This document shows, one piece after another, positions 44,780 to 53,027 of a stretch of 64,000 nt of DNA. The stretch is from Halapricum hydrolyticum (lineage in GTDB: Archaea > Halobacteriota > Halobacteria > Halobacteriales > Haloarculaceae), in NCBI RefSeq assembly GCF_025517535.1, contig NZ_JAOPKC010000012.1:23926-87925 (forward strand). Direction: 5' to 3'. Position 1 is the first letter of the stretch. Every line of letters starts with the position of its first letter. Under the pieces are notes generated by a model. The model saw only the letters and a program-made list of their open reading frames with translations, was not told the DNA's origin and made no database searches. The position numbers and the translations under genes are program-made.

Positions 44780-45814
44780 CTACCGGTGGCGGGTCAGAAA
44801 CCGGTAGCCTGCTTTCGCGAGTGTCGTGCTCATGCCCGACGATTCGACGACATAGTACGGGGATAGCTGCCCGCCGAACTTCGATTTGTACGCGCACAGT
44901 CGACGGGTATTCGCACCGACCAGGTCGTAGTAGTCGACATTCGAGAACTCTGAGTCCGTCAGGACGTCCTCGATGATCGTCCGGTGTACCAGCGAGTTCA
45001 CGCTAACCGTGACACCGTCACCGTCGTCGGTTGTTTCGTAGCTTTCACTGACGCCCCCCTGCCAGAAGTACACCCTGTCGTCCGAGGCGAGCGTGACGAT
45101 GCCGCTGAGGTACTCTCCCGCGGGATTTCGGACGACGTAGACTCTCGAACGATCCGGGAGTGCATCGAGCAGATCCCGAACGTACGGCCACGCGACCTGT
45201 CCGATGTCGTCGCGCTCGTCGTACCGATTACCGACGTGATCTACGATCCGCTCCGCGGCATCCATGCCCTCTCGTGTCACCGTGAGCTTCGTCTCGGCCG
45301 CTCGCCGAAACTCTCGGCGGCGGCTCCGGCTGAACGACTCGAGGACCGTCTCGATATCCGGCTTGTCGACGTCGACTAGATACGTGAACGCCGGTTCCAC
45401 GTGGAAGTCTTCCCAGTGGAAGGGACGGGGATCAGTGAACGACAGACTACACTGCATTCTGAGCAGCGACAGCGGGTCGTTCGCGTCGAGTTCCTCGATC
45501 ACGCCTTCGACGAACGCGCGCGTGACCGCTTCCTGCTTGCTCTGCTTGGGGCTGTTGGGCATGACGATCGGCCCGAGACGTGGCACGCCCATCCCCGGCG
45601 GCGGGGAGAAGATGGCTCGACCGACCGACAGTTCGCGGACGAACACCGGCAACAGGGCGACCGGGGATTCACCTTTGAAACCGCCGAACAACTGCAAGTC
45701 TCCGCTCGTGTGGGCGTCGAGAACTGACAGCGCTTCCGGGGTGTGAAACACCTCGAACCCGGATGCTGGAAGCAGTTGTCCCCACTCGTCCAGCGCAACT
45801 CGTTTGATTTCCAT
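44780..45814 (-). CDS. FemAB/FemX-like GNAT aminoacyl- or acyltransferase, paralogue 1
   Basis: This 344-residue protein has a double GNAT fold: N-terminal half with FHTPEALSVLDAH and IFSPPPGMGVPRLGP, C-terminal half with VYVVRNPAGEYLSGIVTLAS, VYFWQGGVSE and the conserved DLVGANTRRLCAYKSKFGG. In bacteria, FemX-like proteins transfer amino acids from aminoacyl-tRNA to cell-wall precursors; related GNAT proteins act in exopolysaccharide synthesis. The paralogue at 49037 shares the same C-terminal motif. In this island it is a candidate for adding an amino acid or acyl group to an amino sugar. Confidence 0.75.
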   Translation of the reverse strand: MEIKRVALDEWGQLLPASGFEVFHTPEALSVLDAHTSGDLQLFGGFKGESPVALLPVFVRELSVGRAIFSPPPGMGVPRLGPIVMPNSPKQSKQEAVTRAFVEGVIEELDANDPLSLLRMQCSLSFTDPRPFHWEDFHVEPAFTYLVDVDKPDIETVLESFSRSRRREFRRAAETKLTVTREGMDAAERIVDHVGNRYDERDDIGQVAWPYVRDLLDALPDRSRVYVVRNPAGEYLSGIVTLASDDRVYFWQGGVSESYETTDDGDGVTVSVNSLVHRTIIEDVLTDSEFSNVDYYDLVGANTRRLCAYKSKFGGQLSPYYVVESSGMSTTLAKAGYRFLTRHR

Positions 45815-45844
45815 GGCCTAGTACTGTGGTATCGGCTGCGTTTG

Positions 45845-45924
45845 ATACTGCTGGCTGTCACTTCGTGCGGACAGTCGCCATTCGGGGGTGACGACGTCAC
45901 TCACACGAGTACAGCAGACGGTAT
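45845..45924. repeat. Family A palindromic repeat, copy 6
   Basis: ATACTGCTGGCTGT and ACAGCAGACGGTAT form the imperfect inverted ends of an 80-bp element. CACTTCG and CACGAGTAC take the place of the usual inner motifs, and the centre reads CCATTCGGGGGTG. It lies between the start of the FemX-like gene and the end of the exported protein gene. Confidence 0.78.
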
Positions 45925-46051
45925 GCGCTGGGTTCGGAACTCCGACGACGATGCCGTGACTGTCGTCCCTGCAGATAGTTACAGCGATCCGCATCGCCGA
46001 TGGGGCTGAACGATCCCGCGACCGACCTGGCACGGACATACAAGGTCACCA

Positions 46052-47269
46052 TCAGCGATCGCGTCGGCCAGGTCCCCCGGGTGGGCCTCCGCGGCCGTCG
46101 TCACCGTTTCGACCGTTCGCGCTCGCGTGGTCGGGAGGCCCGCGTCGTTCGTTATCGCCGTTATCCTTCGCATCATCGCCATCGTCTTCGCTACGGCCCG
46201 AACGATTCCCGTCGGCTTCGTCCCGTCCCCGTTGCGGCTGAGGAACCAGTCGGACGGTCGCCGATCCGGTCCCGTGGGCGCCGGCAGCGGTCTCGGCTTC
46301 GAGCCGGATCGTCGCGGTTTCCTCGCCCGTGAGGTCTACGTCCGACAGCCGGAAGAACAGCCGGACGACTCCGTCCCGGTTTGACTGGCGGCGTATCTTG
46401 ACGGGCCGAACACCGTTAGACTGCGTGCGGATGGTTCCGGGGTTGACGTCCTCGACCGGATGCGTGTCGGTCGAGTAGAGATCGACAGCGAGTAGCCCGC
46501 GACTGCGTGGGTTAACGCGGCCTTGAGGGATCCTGACGTCGAGTTGGCCCGACTGTGGCTCGTCCTCGCAGCGACCCGCATGGATCCGGATCGGCTCGTC
46601 CATCGATATCGAGGTCCGATCGGGATCCGACCGATCCCCCGAGAGTACCTGCCAGTCGGTGATCTGACCCCCGTAGTGCTGGTCGAACAGCGCTGCGTCC
46701 TCGTTGAACGCCGGATCGATCGTCACCTCGAAGGAATCGCCCAGCGGACCGTACACGCCGCCGTCGGTCCGGAAGTCGTCCCAGGTCCAGTCGATCTGCT
46801 GAGGGTCCTGATCGAGCGCCCACCTGTCGTAGTTCGCCGAGCCCGAGTACAGGTCGTCGGTGACGACCCACTGTCCCGAATCCGGGCCGCTGAACCGGAA
46901 CGTGGCCGAACCACCGCCGTACTGACTCCCGGAACGGTCAGTGTCGTATCTGTCGTGAACGACGACGAGATAGTGCTCGCCCTGAGGGTCTCGATACAGG
47001 AAGAGGATACTCGTATCGTCACGCTGGAGGTCGGTCGTGCCGGCAGAGCTGTACTGGGTCTGTGCCTTTCGCCAGTCGTACAGGTCCTCGGCCGTTTCGT
47101 CTCCGCGCAGGGGCGTGATCGGGAGGCACTCCTCGCCCTGCTCGAGAACGAACGTCCCTGCTGCGCCATTGACCTGGCTCGTCCCGAAGGCGGTCCCGCC
47201 AACCATCAGTGCACCGGTCGCGCCCAGAACGGTTCGTCTGGTTAGCGAACCGATTTGCCTGTCTGCCAT
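46052..47269 (-). CDS. Tat-exported protein of unknown function
   Basis: This 405-residue protein starts at MADRQIGSLTRRTVLGATGA. The twin-arginine motif TRRTVLGATGALMVGG is at residues 9-24. The mature part is predicted as all-beta (SATFRFSGPDSGQWVVTDDL, ATIRLEAETAAGAHGTGSA). It ends in a disordered, charged tail of about 60 residues rich in Gly, Asp, Arg and Asn. A TATA box lies 30 nt before the ATG. It is the only exported product in the middle of the glycan island and could be a surface protein or glycan-binding protein. Confidence 0.7.
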   Translation of the reverse strand: MADRQIGSLTRRTVLGATGALMVGGTAFGTSQVNGAAGTFVLEQGEECLPITPLRGDETAEDLYDWRKAQTQYSSAGTTDLQRDDTSILFLYRDPQGEHYLVVVHDRYDTDRSGSQYGGGSATFRFSGPDSGQWVVTDDLYSGSANYDRWALDQDPQQIDWTWDDFRTDGGVYGPLGDSFEVTIDPAFNEDAALFDQHYGGQITDWQVLSGDRSDPDRTSISMDEPIRIHAGRCEDEPQSGQLDVRIPQGRVNPRSRGLLAVDLYSTDTHPVEDVNPGTIRTQSNGVRPVKIRRQSNRDGVVRLFFRLSDVDLTGEETATIRLEAETAAGAHGTGSATVRLVPQPQRGRDEADGNRSGRSEDDGDDAKDNGDNERRGPPDHASANGRNGDDGRGGPPGGPGRRDR

Positions 47270-47294
47270 GGTGACATGCAAGCCGTATCCGCGT

Positions 47295-47303
47295 ATTAGT
47301 ATA
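47295..47303 (-). promoter_or_regulatory. TATA box of the Tat-exported protein gene
   Basis: TATACTAAT on the minus strand is centred 30 nt before the ATG at 47269. Confidence 0.6.
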
Positions 47304-47393
47304 CAGTCGTTATCCGCAGCTCTATTCTGCTGTTTCTGAGCGGTGTCTCGTAAGCAAAGCCATAACAATAGCCGCGTGCGGTCCTCTTCCGCT

Positions 47394-49040
47394 ATGGATA
47401 CTCGGGATGGCGGCGTGCGGACGGTCGTCTTTGGTCTCGACGCCGCGTGTCACAGCGTTCTCGATAGACTCCCCGAGGACGCGGTCCCGACGCTTCGCTC
47501 AGTATTCGAGACCGGTGTCGATGCCCCCCTAACATCACAGGTGCCTCCCTGGACACCCAGCGCGTGGCCCTCCCTCTATACGGGGATGAATCCGGGCAAA
47601 CACGGGATCTTCGACTTCCTGTCGTTCGATGGATACGAGTGGGACGTCGTCAATGCCACCCACTGCCGGGAACGACCGATCTGGGAGTTGCTCGACCGTC
47701 ACGGCTTCCGTAGCGTCGTCGTAAACGTCCCGGTGACACATCCGCCGACCGCGTTCGACGGCGCGCTGGTGCCCGGGTATATGGCCCCGGAATCCCCGAC
47801 GTGCCATCCGGTCGGTCTCTTCGATGAACTGGAAGACGCGATCGGGTCCTATCGGGTCTATCCCGACGGGTCCGGCGACGAGAGCGGATACACGGCCGCC
47901 GTCTCCTCCCGGGGCGCGGCGTTTCGCTACCTCGCCGATCGGTTCGACCCGGACTTCGGCTTCCTGCAGTTCCAGGTGACGGACACGGTCTTTCACGATC
48001 GGCCGGACGACTGGGAGACCATCGAGGCGATCTACCGCGCGGTCGACACCGAAATACAGCTGGCACTGGCCGCCTGCGATCCGGACAACGTCTTCGTCGT
48101 CAGCGACCACGGGATGGGACCGCTCGCGGGCGTCGAGTTCCGCGCCAATGACTTCCTCGCCGGGCGCGGGGACGTTCGGACCGTTGCAGGCGGTGACGGG
48201 ATGCCGACCTGGTCGACAGTGCGTGACAGCGAGCTGAAATCCGGCGGGGACGCGATAGATTTGCCGCGCCGGGAGCAGGCGACTCGACGGGTGGCCGCGG
48301 TGCGGGACAGAGCACTGGAAGCCACGGTCAGTACGGCCGCTCGCCTCGGGCTCACGAGTCAGCGGATCGGTCACGCACTCGAGCGCGTCGGCCTCGCGGA
48401 GACGGTTGCTCGCGCGGTACCGACGAGCGTGATCAGATCCGGCACCGAGCGGGTCGACTTCCCGAACTCGGTCGCGTACATGCGTTCCAGAACCGAGTGC
48501 GGGATCCGCCTGAATCTCGTCGGGCGCGAACCGGACGGCGTCGTCCCGCCCGCGGAGTACGAGGTCGTCCGTTCCGGGTTGATCGCGGCGCTCCGCGAGG
48601 TCGAATCTCCCGACGGGGCCTCCCTGTTCGAGGCGGTTCTGCCGCGAGAAGCGGTGTTTGAGGGGCCACAGACCGAGCGGGCAGTGGACATCGTCCTCGT
48701 CCCGGCGGGATTCGAGCACTTCCTGTCGGCGGCGATCCGGGGCTCGGTGTTCGGCCGGCCGACCGAACCCTGGAACCACAAGATGGACGGTCTCGTCGCC
48801 GCCCGGGGCGAGGCGATCGACGCGAGCCGGTCGCTCGAGGGGGCGACGCTGCTCGATATCGCGCCGACCGTCCTCGCGACGTTCGATGTCCCGGCCGACC
48901 GACGGATGGACGGGACGGTGCTGCGGATCGTCGAGGGGGTCGGCCGGCAGGACTATCCCGACCCACAGCGGACCACGCGGACCACGACCGACGACGCGAC
49001 CGTCGAGCAACGCCTGACAGATCTGGGCTACATAGAATGA
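47394..49040 (+). CDS. Type I phosphodiesterase / alkaline-phosphatase superfamily protein
   Basis: This 548-residue protein starts at MDTRDGGVRTVVFGLDAA; a GTG start 17 codons upstream is possible. VFGLDAAC provides the first metal Asp, PWTPSAWPSLYTGMNPGKHG the nucleophile (Thr/Ser near residue 65) and VVSDHGMGP, with a later WNHKMDG, the remaining metal site. There is a middle insertion of about 130 residues with helical, Arg-rich sequence. It is the first gene of a tight pair: its TGA overlaps the ATG of the FemX-like gene (ATGA). It may release or transfer phosphate-linked groups on glycans or lipid carriers. Confidence 0.78.
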   Translation: MDTRDGGVRTVVFGLDAACHSVLDRLPEDAVPTLRSVFETGVDAPLTSQVPPWTPSAWPSLYTGMNPGKHGIFDFLSFDGYEWDVVNATHCRERPIWELLDRHGFRSVVVNVPVTHPPTAFDGALVPGYMAPESPTCHPVGLFDELEDAIGSYRVYPDGSGDESGYTAAVSSRGAAFRYLADRFDPDFGFLQFQVTDTVFHDRPDDWETIEAIYRAVDTEIQLALAACDPDNVFVVSDHGMGPLAGVEFRANDFLAGRGDVRTVAGGDGMPTWSTVRDSELKSGGDAIDLPRREQATRRVAAVRDRALEATVSTAARLGLTSQRIGHALERVGLAETVARAVPTSVIRSGTERVDFPNSVAYMRSRTECGIRLNLVGREPDGVVPPAEYEVVRSGLIAALREVESPDGASLFEAVLPREAVFEGPQTERAVDIVLVPAGFEHFLSAAIRGSVFGRPTEPWNHKMDGLVAARGEAIDASRSLEGATLLDIAPTVLATFDVPADRRMDGTVLRIVEGVGRQDYPDPQRTTRTTTDDATVEQRLTDLGYIE

Positions 49041-50047
49041 CAATCGATATCACGAACGCGGACGACATGACGCCTGCAGAGTGGAACGCCCTCGCCGAGC
49101 GTGCACGCTACACCGACGCGATGCACCAGTGGGAGGCGCTGGCCGTCATCGCGAGACACGCCGACAGCACTGTCCACCGGCTGATCGGATACAAGGGCCA
49201 GGAGCCTGTGGGCGTCTTCCCGGTATTCGAACGGCGCTACGGGCCGATAACGGCAGTCTTCTCCCCGCCTCCGGGGCTCCGGATCGTCTATCTCGGTCCC
49301 GGGCTGCTCAACATGGACAAACTCACGCAGCGAAAGACCGAGCGGCGCCAGCGGGCGTTCATCGACGGCGTCCTGGAGTGGATCGACGAGCGTATCGGCC
49401 CCAGCTACATCCACGCCCGGACCACGCCGGGATACCCGGACGTCCGCCCGTTCACCTGGAACGACTGCACGGCGTCCCCGTCCTACACCTACCACGTCGA
49501 CATCACCGGCCCGGAGTCGGTCCTCCTCGATCGGTTCAGTCGGGACGCCCGAACCAACATCAGGGACGCCGCGGCGGCCGACTACGACATCGACGAACGG
49601 GGGCCGGAGGCGATCGACCGGATCGTCGAGCAGGTCCGCTCGCGCTATGCGGCCCAGGACGTTCCCTACGACGTGACACCCTCGTTCGTCCGGGACCTGT
49701 ACGAGCAAACACCCGATGGCACGATCCGCCCCTTCACCTGCCGTCTCGACGGATCGTTCGTCGGCGGCATCCTGGCCGTGGAGTTCGGCGACACCATTGC
49801 TCGCTGGCAGGGTGGTGTCAAACCCGACGCAGATCGAGACTTCCCGGTCAACGACGTGCTGGACTGGGAAGTGCTGTGTGCCGGGCGGGAGATCGGCTGC
49901 ACGACGTACGATCTCGTCGGCGCGAACACCCCCCGTATCAACCGCTACAAGTCGAAATTCGGACCGAAACTGACACCCTTCTACGGGATCGAACGCGCCT
50001 CCTTGCTCGGCTCACTTGCAGCCAGGATGTACAAACATCGGAAGTGA
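49037..50047 (+). CDS. FemAB/FemX-like GNAT aminoacyl- or acyltransferase, paralogue 2
   Basis: This 336-residue paralogue of the 44780 gene contains AVFSPPPGLRIVYLGPG, DRFSRDARTNIRDAA, ARWQGGVKPDADRDFPVN and DLVGANTPRINRYKSKFG. The order of motifs and length match the first copy. It is translated with the upstream phosphodiesterase-like gene through an ATGA overlap and is followed by an ATP-grasp ligase on the same strand. Substrate specificity is unknown. Confidence 0.76.
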   Translation: MTIDITNADDMTPAEWNALAERARYTDAMHQWEALAVIARHADSTVHRLIGYKGQEPVGVFPVFERRYGPITAVFSPPPGLRIVYLGPGLLNMDKLTQRKTERRQRAFIDGVLEWIDERIGPSYIHARTTPGYPDVRPFTWNDCTASPSYTYHVDITGPESVLLDRFSRDARTNIRDAAAADYDIDERGPEAIDRIVEQVRSRYAAQDVPYDVTPSFVRDLYEQTPDGTIRPFTCRLDGSFVGGILAVEFGDTIARWQGGVKPDADRDFPVNDVLDWEVLCAGREIGCTTYDLVGANTPRINRYKSKFGPKLTPFYGIERASLLGSLAARMYKHRK

Positions 50048-50210
50048 CGCGTCCGCCGAAACGACGGACGGAGTCTCACACAGACGATGTTTCGGATCGG
50101 CGACTGCTTTGGATCGATCGCCCGACGACAGTAATCGTACGATGCTCTGGAACAGCCGTCTGTGTGGTATCAAGTCCATACTAATGGGGCGAAGTCGTGT
50201 ACGATCGCCT

Positions 50211-51416
50211 ATGGAAAAGCCGGAGCAGAATCAGAACACAGTCGTCGTGCCTGCTGGCATCGATCCCGGGAAGAGTTACTCCTGTGTGCGGTCGCTGTCA
50301 CGTGCTGGCCTCGACACGGTCGTCGCATCAGAGTACGATGATCTTCCCGCTGCTGCGTCACGGAGCTGTGACGAATCGATATCGATTCCTCCAATCTCGG
50401 AGGACCTGGAGGCGTACAAGGACGCGCTCGTCGGGATCGCCGCCAGACCGGACGTCGATACGATCCTCCCGATACGGCCCCAGGACCCGTACGTCTTTGC
50501 CAAATACAGATCGGAGTTCGAACAGTACGTCGATCTCGTCGTCCCGTCGTTCGATACCTTGCGGCTCTGTCACGACAGACTCCGTCTGGCAGAAGCAGCC
50601 CGGGAAGCCGGCGTCCCGACGGCGGAGACGCGGTTGCTCGACGACGTGGACGATTGGAACTCCGACCTGATAATCAAAGCCCGGTACAACCTCCTGGCGG
50701 ACGAATATCTCGGTCAAGATACGAGTGTGATCCCCGGCACAGTGAAAACGGTCGAGTTCGTTCGGGACGGGACGGTCCCGGACACCGACGCGATCAGGGA
50801 GGCGATGTACCACGAACCGGTCGTTCAGGAGTACATCCACAGCGCCGGGAAGTACGTCTTCGGCGCACTGTACGATCACGGCGACGCGCTGGCGACGTTC
50901 CAGCACCGACAGATCCGCGGCGATTCGTACACCCACGGCGGCGGTGTCTACCGGAAATCGGTGGACATCCCGGAACTCGAATCGACTGGGCGGGCGTTGC
51001 TCGACAGCCTCGAGTGGCACGGGCTCGCCTGTATCGAATATATGGAGGACGCCCGAACGGGGGAGTTCAAATTCATCGAGATCAACCCACGGCTGTGGCA
51101 GTCGACCAACTGTGCGATCCAGGCGGGGGCGGACTTTCCGGTATATTACTGGCTCCAGTCGCAGGGACGCTCGGACGAGATCGATAGCGACTACGAGACC
51201 GGCGTCGGAACCCACACGCTATACGGGGAGATGAAATACTTCCGCAGCCTGTTCCAGGAACAGTCGCCGTTCGTCGAGCGCCCGTCACCGCCTATTGAAC
51301 TGTTGAAGATACTCGTTTCGTTCGCCGAGACGCCGAATTTCGACGACTTCCACGCCGACGACCCGCTCCCGGCTGTCGTCGGCGTCAAGCGTCTCGTCGA
51401 GAGCCAGTTGCTGTAG
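50211..51416 (+). CDS. ATP-grasp carboxylate-amine ligase
   Basis: This 401-residue protein starts at MEKPEQNQNTVVVPAG; the frame is open for 65 codons upstream without ATP-grasp features. N-terminal Rossmann-like domain: VVVPAGIDPGKSYSCVRSLS. ATP-grasp core: LIIKARYNLLADEY (Lys near residue 160), VVQEYIHSAGKYVFG and the Mg site CIEYMEDARTGEFKFIEINP. The C-terminal 90 residues are variable. It is the third ATP-grasp enzyme of the island. It probably forms an amide bond on a surface-glycan component; the partner is not identifiable. Confidence 0.78.
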   Translation: MEKPEQNQNTVVVPAGIDPGKSYSCVRSLSRAGLDTVVASEYDDLPAAASRSCDESISIPPISEDLEAYKDALVGIAARPDVDTILPIRPQDPYVFAKYRSEFEQYVDLVVPSFDTLRLCHDRLRLAEAAREAGVPTAETRLLDDVDDWNSDLIIKARYNLLADEYLGQDTSVIPGTVKTVEFVRDGTVPDTDAIREAMYHEPVVQEYIHSAGKYVFGALYDHGDALATFQHRQIRGDSYTHGGGVYRKSVDIPELESTGRALLDSLEWHGLACIEYMEDARTGEFKFIEINPRLWQSTNCAIQAGADFPVYYWLQSQGRSDEIDSDYETGVGTHTLYGEMKYFRSLFQEQSPFVERPSPPIELLKILVSFAETPNFDDFHADDPLPAVVGVKRLVESQLL

Positions 51417-51460
51417 CTCCAGCTTTCACGGCCGCTGCTGGGCGATCTCTCCCGAGCGAA

Positions 51461-51727
51461 TCAATTGGTCGGCGGGTTTTCAGCGTGTAGGTCGGCGTGT
51501 GCACGCACTGTGACTTCTGTGTCGTTCGTTACGATCACAGTGCAACCTTCGTACTCGAACCGGAACTCTTGTCGATGATCCGACGGAGACCCGAACAGCG
51601 CTTCGAGTGCATCCGGATCGATGACGTCCGCAAGCGGCGCGAGTTCTTCCGGCGAAACGCCCTTCGTCTCGGCAACGGCGTTTACAACCCCAATTGTGGC
51701 AGGCTCCGCCAGATCGGTGGCTCCCAT
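51461..51727 (-). CDS. HalOD1 output-domain protein
   Basis: This 88-residue protein starts at MGATDLAEPATIGVVNAVAE. It has the HalOD1 arrangement: helix, PLADVIDPDALEALFGS in the middle, then two beta strands (FRFEYEGCTVIVTNDTEVTV). HalOD1 is a stand-alone signalling output domain of haloarchaea whose partners are mostly unknown. It sits between an ATP-grasp and a toroid gene, so regulation of the island is possible. Confidence 0.8.
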   Translation of the reverse strand: MGATDLAEPATIGVVNAVAETKGVSPEELAPLADVIDPDALEALFGSPSDHRQEFRFEYEGCTVIVTNDTEVTVRAHADLHAENPPTN

Positions 51728-51800
51728 AATAAACGCTTGTAACCCGCAAAATGATAAAACCCCCGTCCACGATTCCTGCCGAGTGGGAACTCCCAATCGG

Positions 51801-53015
51801 CTACCGGGTGGGTTCGTTCGCTGTGGCGTACGTCGAGAGCGCGTAGGCCATCCAGGCCTGACACCACCGCATGAGGGTGAACCGTTTCGTGTAGAATCGC
51901 CGCTTCTGGTAGTAGAACTGTCCGTTACCGGCGTAGAGCGTGTCCCGCGCCCAGTCGATGATCCGGCGGGCGAACGCGAACTCGCCCAGTTCGGTGAACA
52001 CGATGATCCCCTGCGCGGCCGCGTGGATGTCTCGCGGGTACGTGCTCGATTCGTCCCAGTTCGGGGCGCCGTCGGGCTCGAACAGCTGCTCCCGGTAGAA
52101 CTCCCGGGCACGCTGGATCGTCGGATCGTACCGGTCCGAGCCAGTCACTTCCCGATAGCGCAGGAGCGATTCGATAATGAACCCGTTGTGGAAGTTGTCC
52201 ATTGAGAGGTGAGACGCCGAGGGCGGGTCCATGTACATCCAGCCGCCGTTTATGGCCTGTTTCGAGGCGACGTAATCCATGATCTCTCTCGCGGCGTCGA
52301 GCAATCGATCCTCGTCGAACCGTGCGTACAGGTTCACGAGCAGGCGAGCACCCAGTGCGTTGGCGTTGAGCGTGTACGCATCCGTATCTCTTGGAATATA
52401 ATTGATATGTGAACCCTCATCGACCGCCGTGTAATCGAGGTCTTCGATGACGAACTCGGCGGCCGAGTGCGCGAGTTCGGCGTATTCGGGTGCATCGAAT
52501 ATCTCGTCGTACTGGAGGAACGCCTCCGCGCCGAGCGTCGCCGAGACGACGCCTGAGCTCTCCCCGGGCGTCGAGGCCGTGTCACGTCCCAGACTCTGGA
52601 TCGGGTGTCGGTGACCGCCGCCCGCGTAGCCACTGAACCCCTCGACTTGCTCGCTGTCCAGCCAGGAGACGAGATCCGTCGCTTCCCGGGCGTATCGGTC
52701 ATCCCTGGTGAGCCTGTACATGTCGATGTTCGCCATCGCGAACAGCGCTGCCCCAAGGTAGCTGCGCCGTTGTTCGACGCGAAAGTACGGGCGCAGATTG
52801 ACGGGCGCACGCTTGATGCCTTCCTGGACGGCGAGATTGAGGTACTTGTTCTCGACGGGGAGTCGCTGCAGGAACTCGCTACTCAATCCGTCGACGTAAT
52901 CCCAGCCGGTGTAGTCTCGCTCGCGCGAATACGCGAGCACGTCTCGGCAGAGGTGAACGACGTCGTTCGAGACGGCGTGTGTTTCTTCTGACGGTGAGAC
53001 CTGCGTTCCATCCAT
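51801..53015 (-). CDS. (alpha/alpha)-toroid glycan-active protein, paralogue 3
   Basis: This 404-residue protein starts at MDGTQVSPSEETHAVSND. It keeps RDYTGWDYVDGLSS, VEQRRSYLGAALFAMAN, SASHLSMDNFHNGFIIE, STYPRDIHAAAQG and LMRWCQAWMAYALS. The CPGYSGFCGG motif of the other two paralogues is replaced by VEGFSGYAGGGHRH, so both cysteines are lost. It is the most divergent of the three. It lies 12 bp downstream of an ATP-grasp gene on the same strand and is therefore likely co-transcribed with it. Confidence 0.72.
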   Translation of the reverse strand: MDGTQVSPSEETHAVSNDVVHLCRDVLAYSRERDYTGWDYVDGLSSEFLQRLPVENKYLNLAVQEGIKRAPVNLRPYFRVEQRRSYLGAALFAMANIDMYRLTRDDRYAREATDLVSWLDSEQVEGFSGYAGGGHRHPIQSLGRDTASTPGESSGVVSATLGAEAFLQYDEIFDAPEYAELAHSAAEFVIEDLDYTAVDEGSHINYIPRDTDAYTLNANALGARLLVNLYARFDEDRLLDAAREIMDYVASKQAINGGWMYMDPPSASHLSMDNFHNGFIIESLLRYREVTGSDRYDPTIQRAREFYREQLFEPDGAPNWDESSTYPRDIHAAAQGIIVFTELGEFAFARRIIDWARDTLYAGNGQFYYQKRRFYTKRFTLMRWCQAWMAYALSTYATANEPTR

Positions 53016-53027
53016 ATGTTGTTGTCC

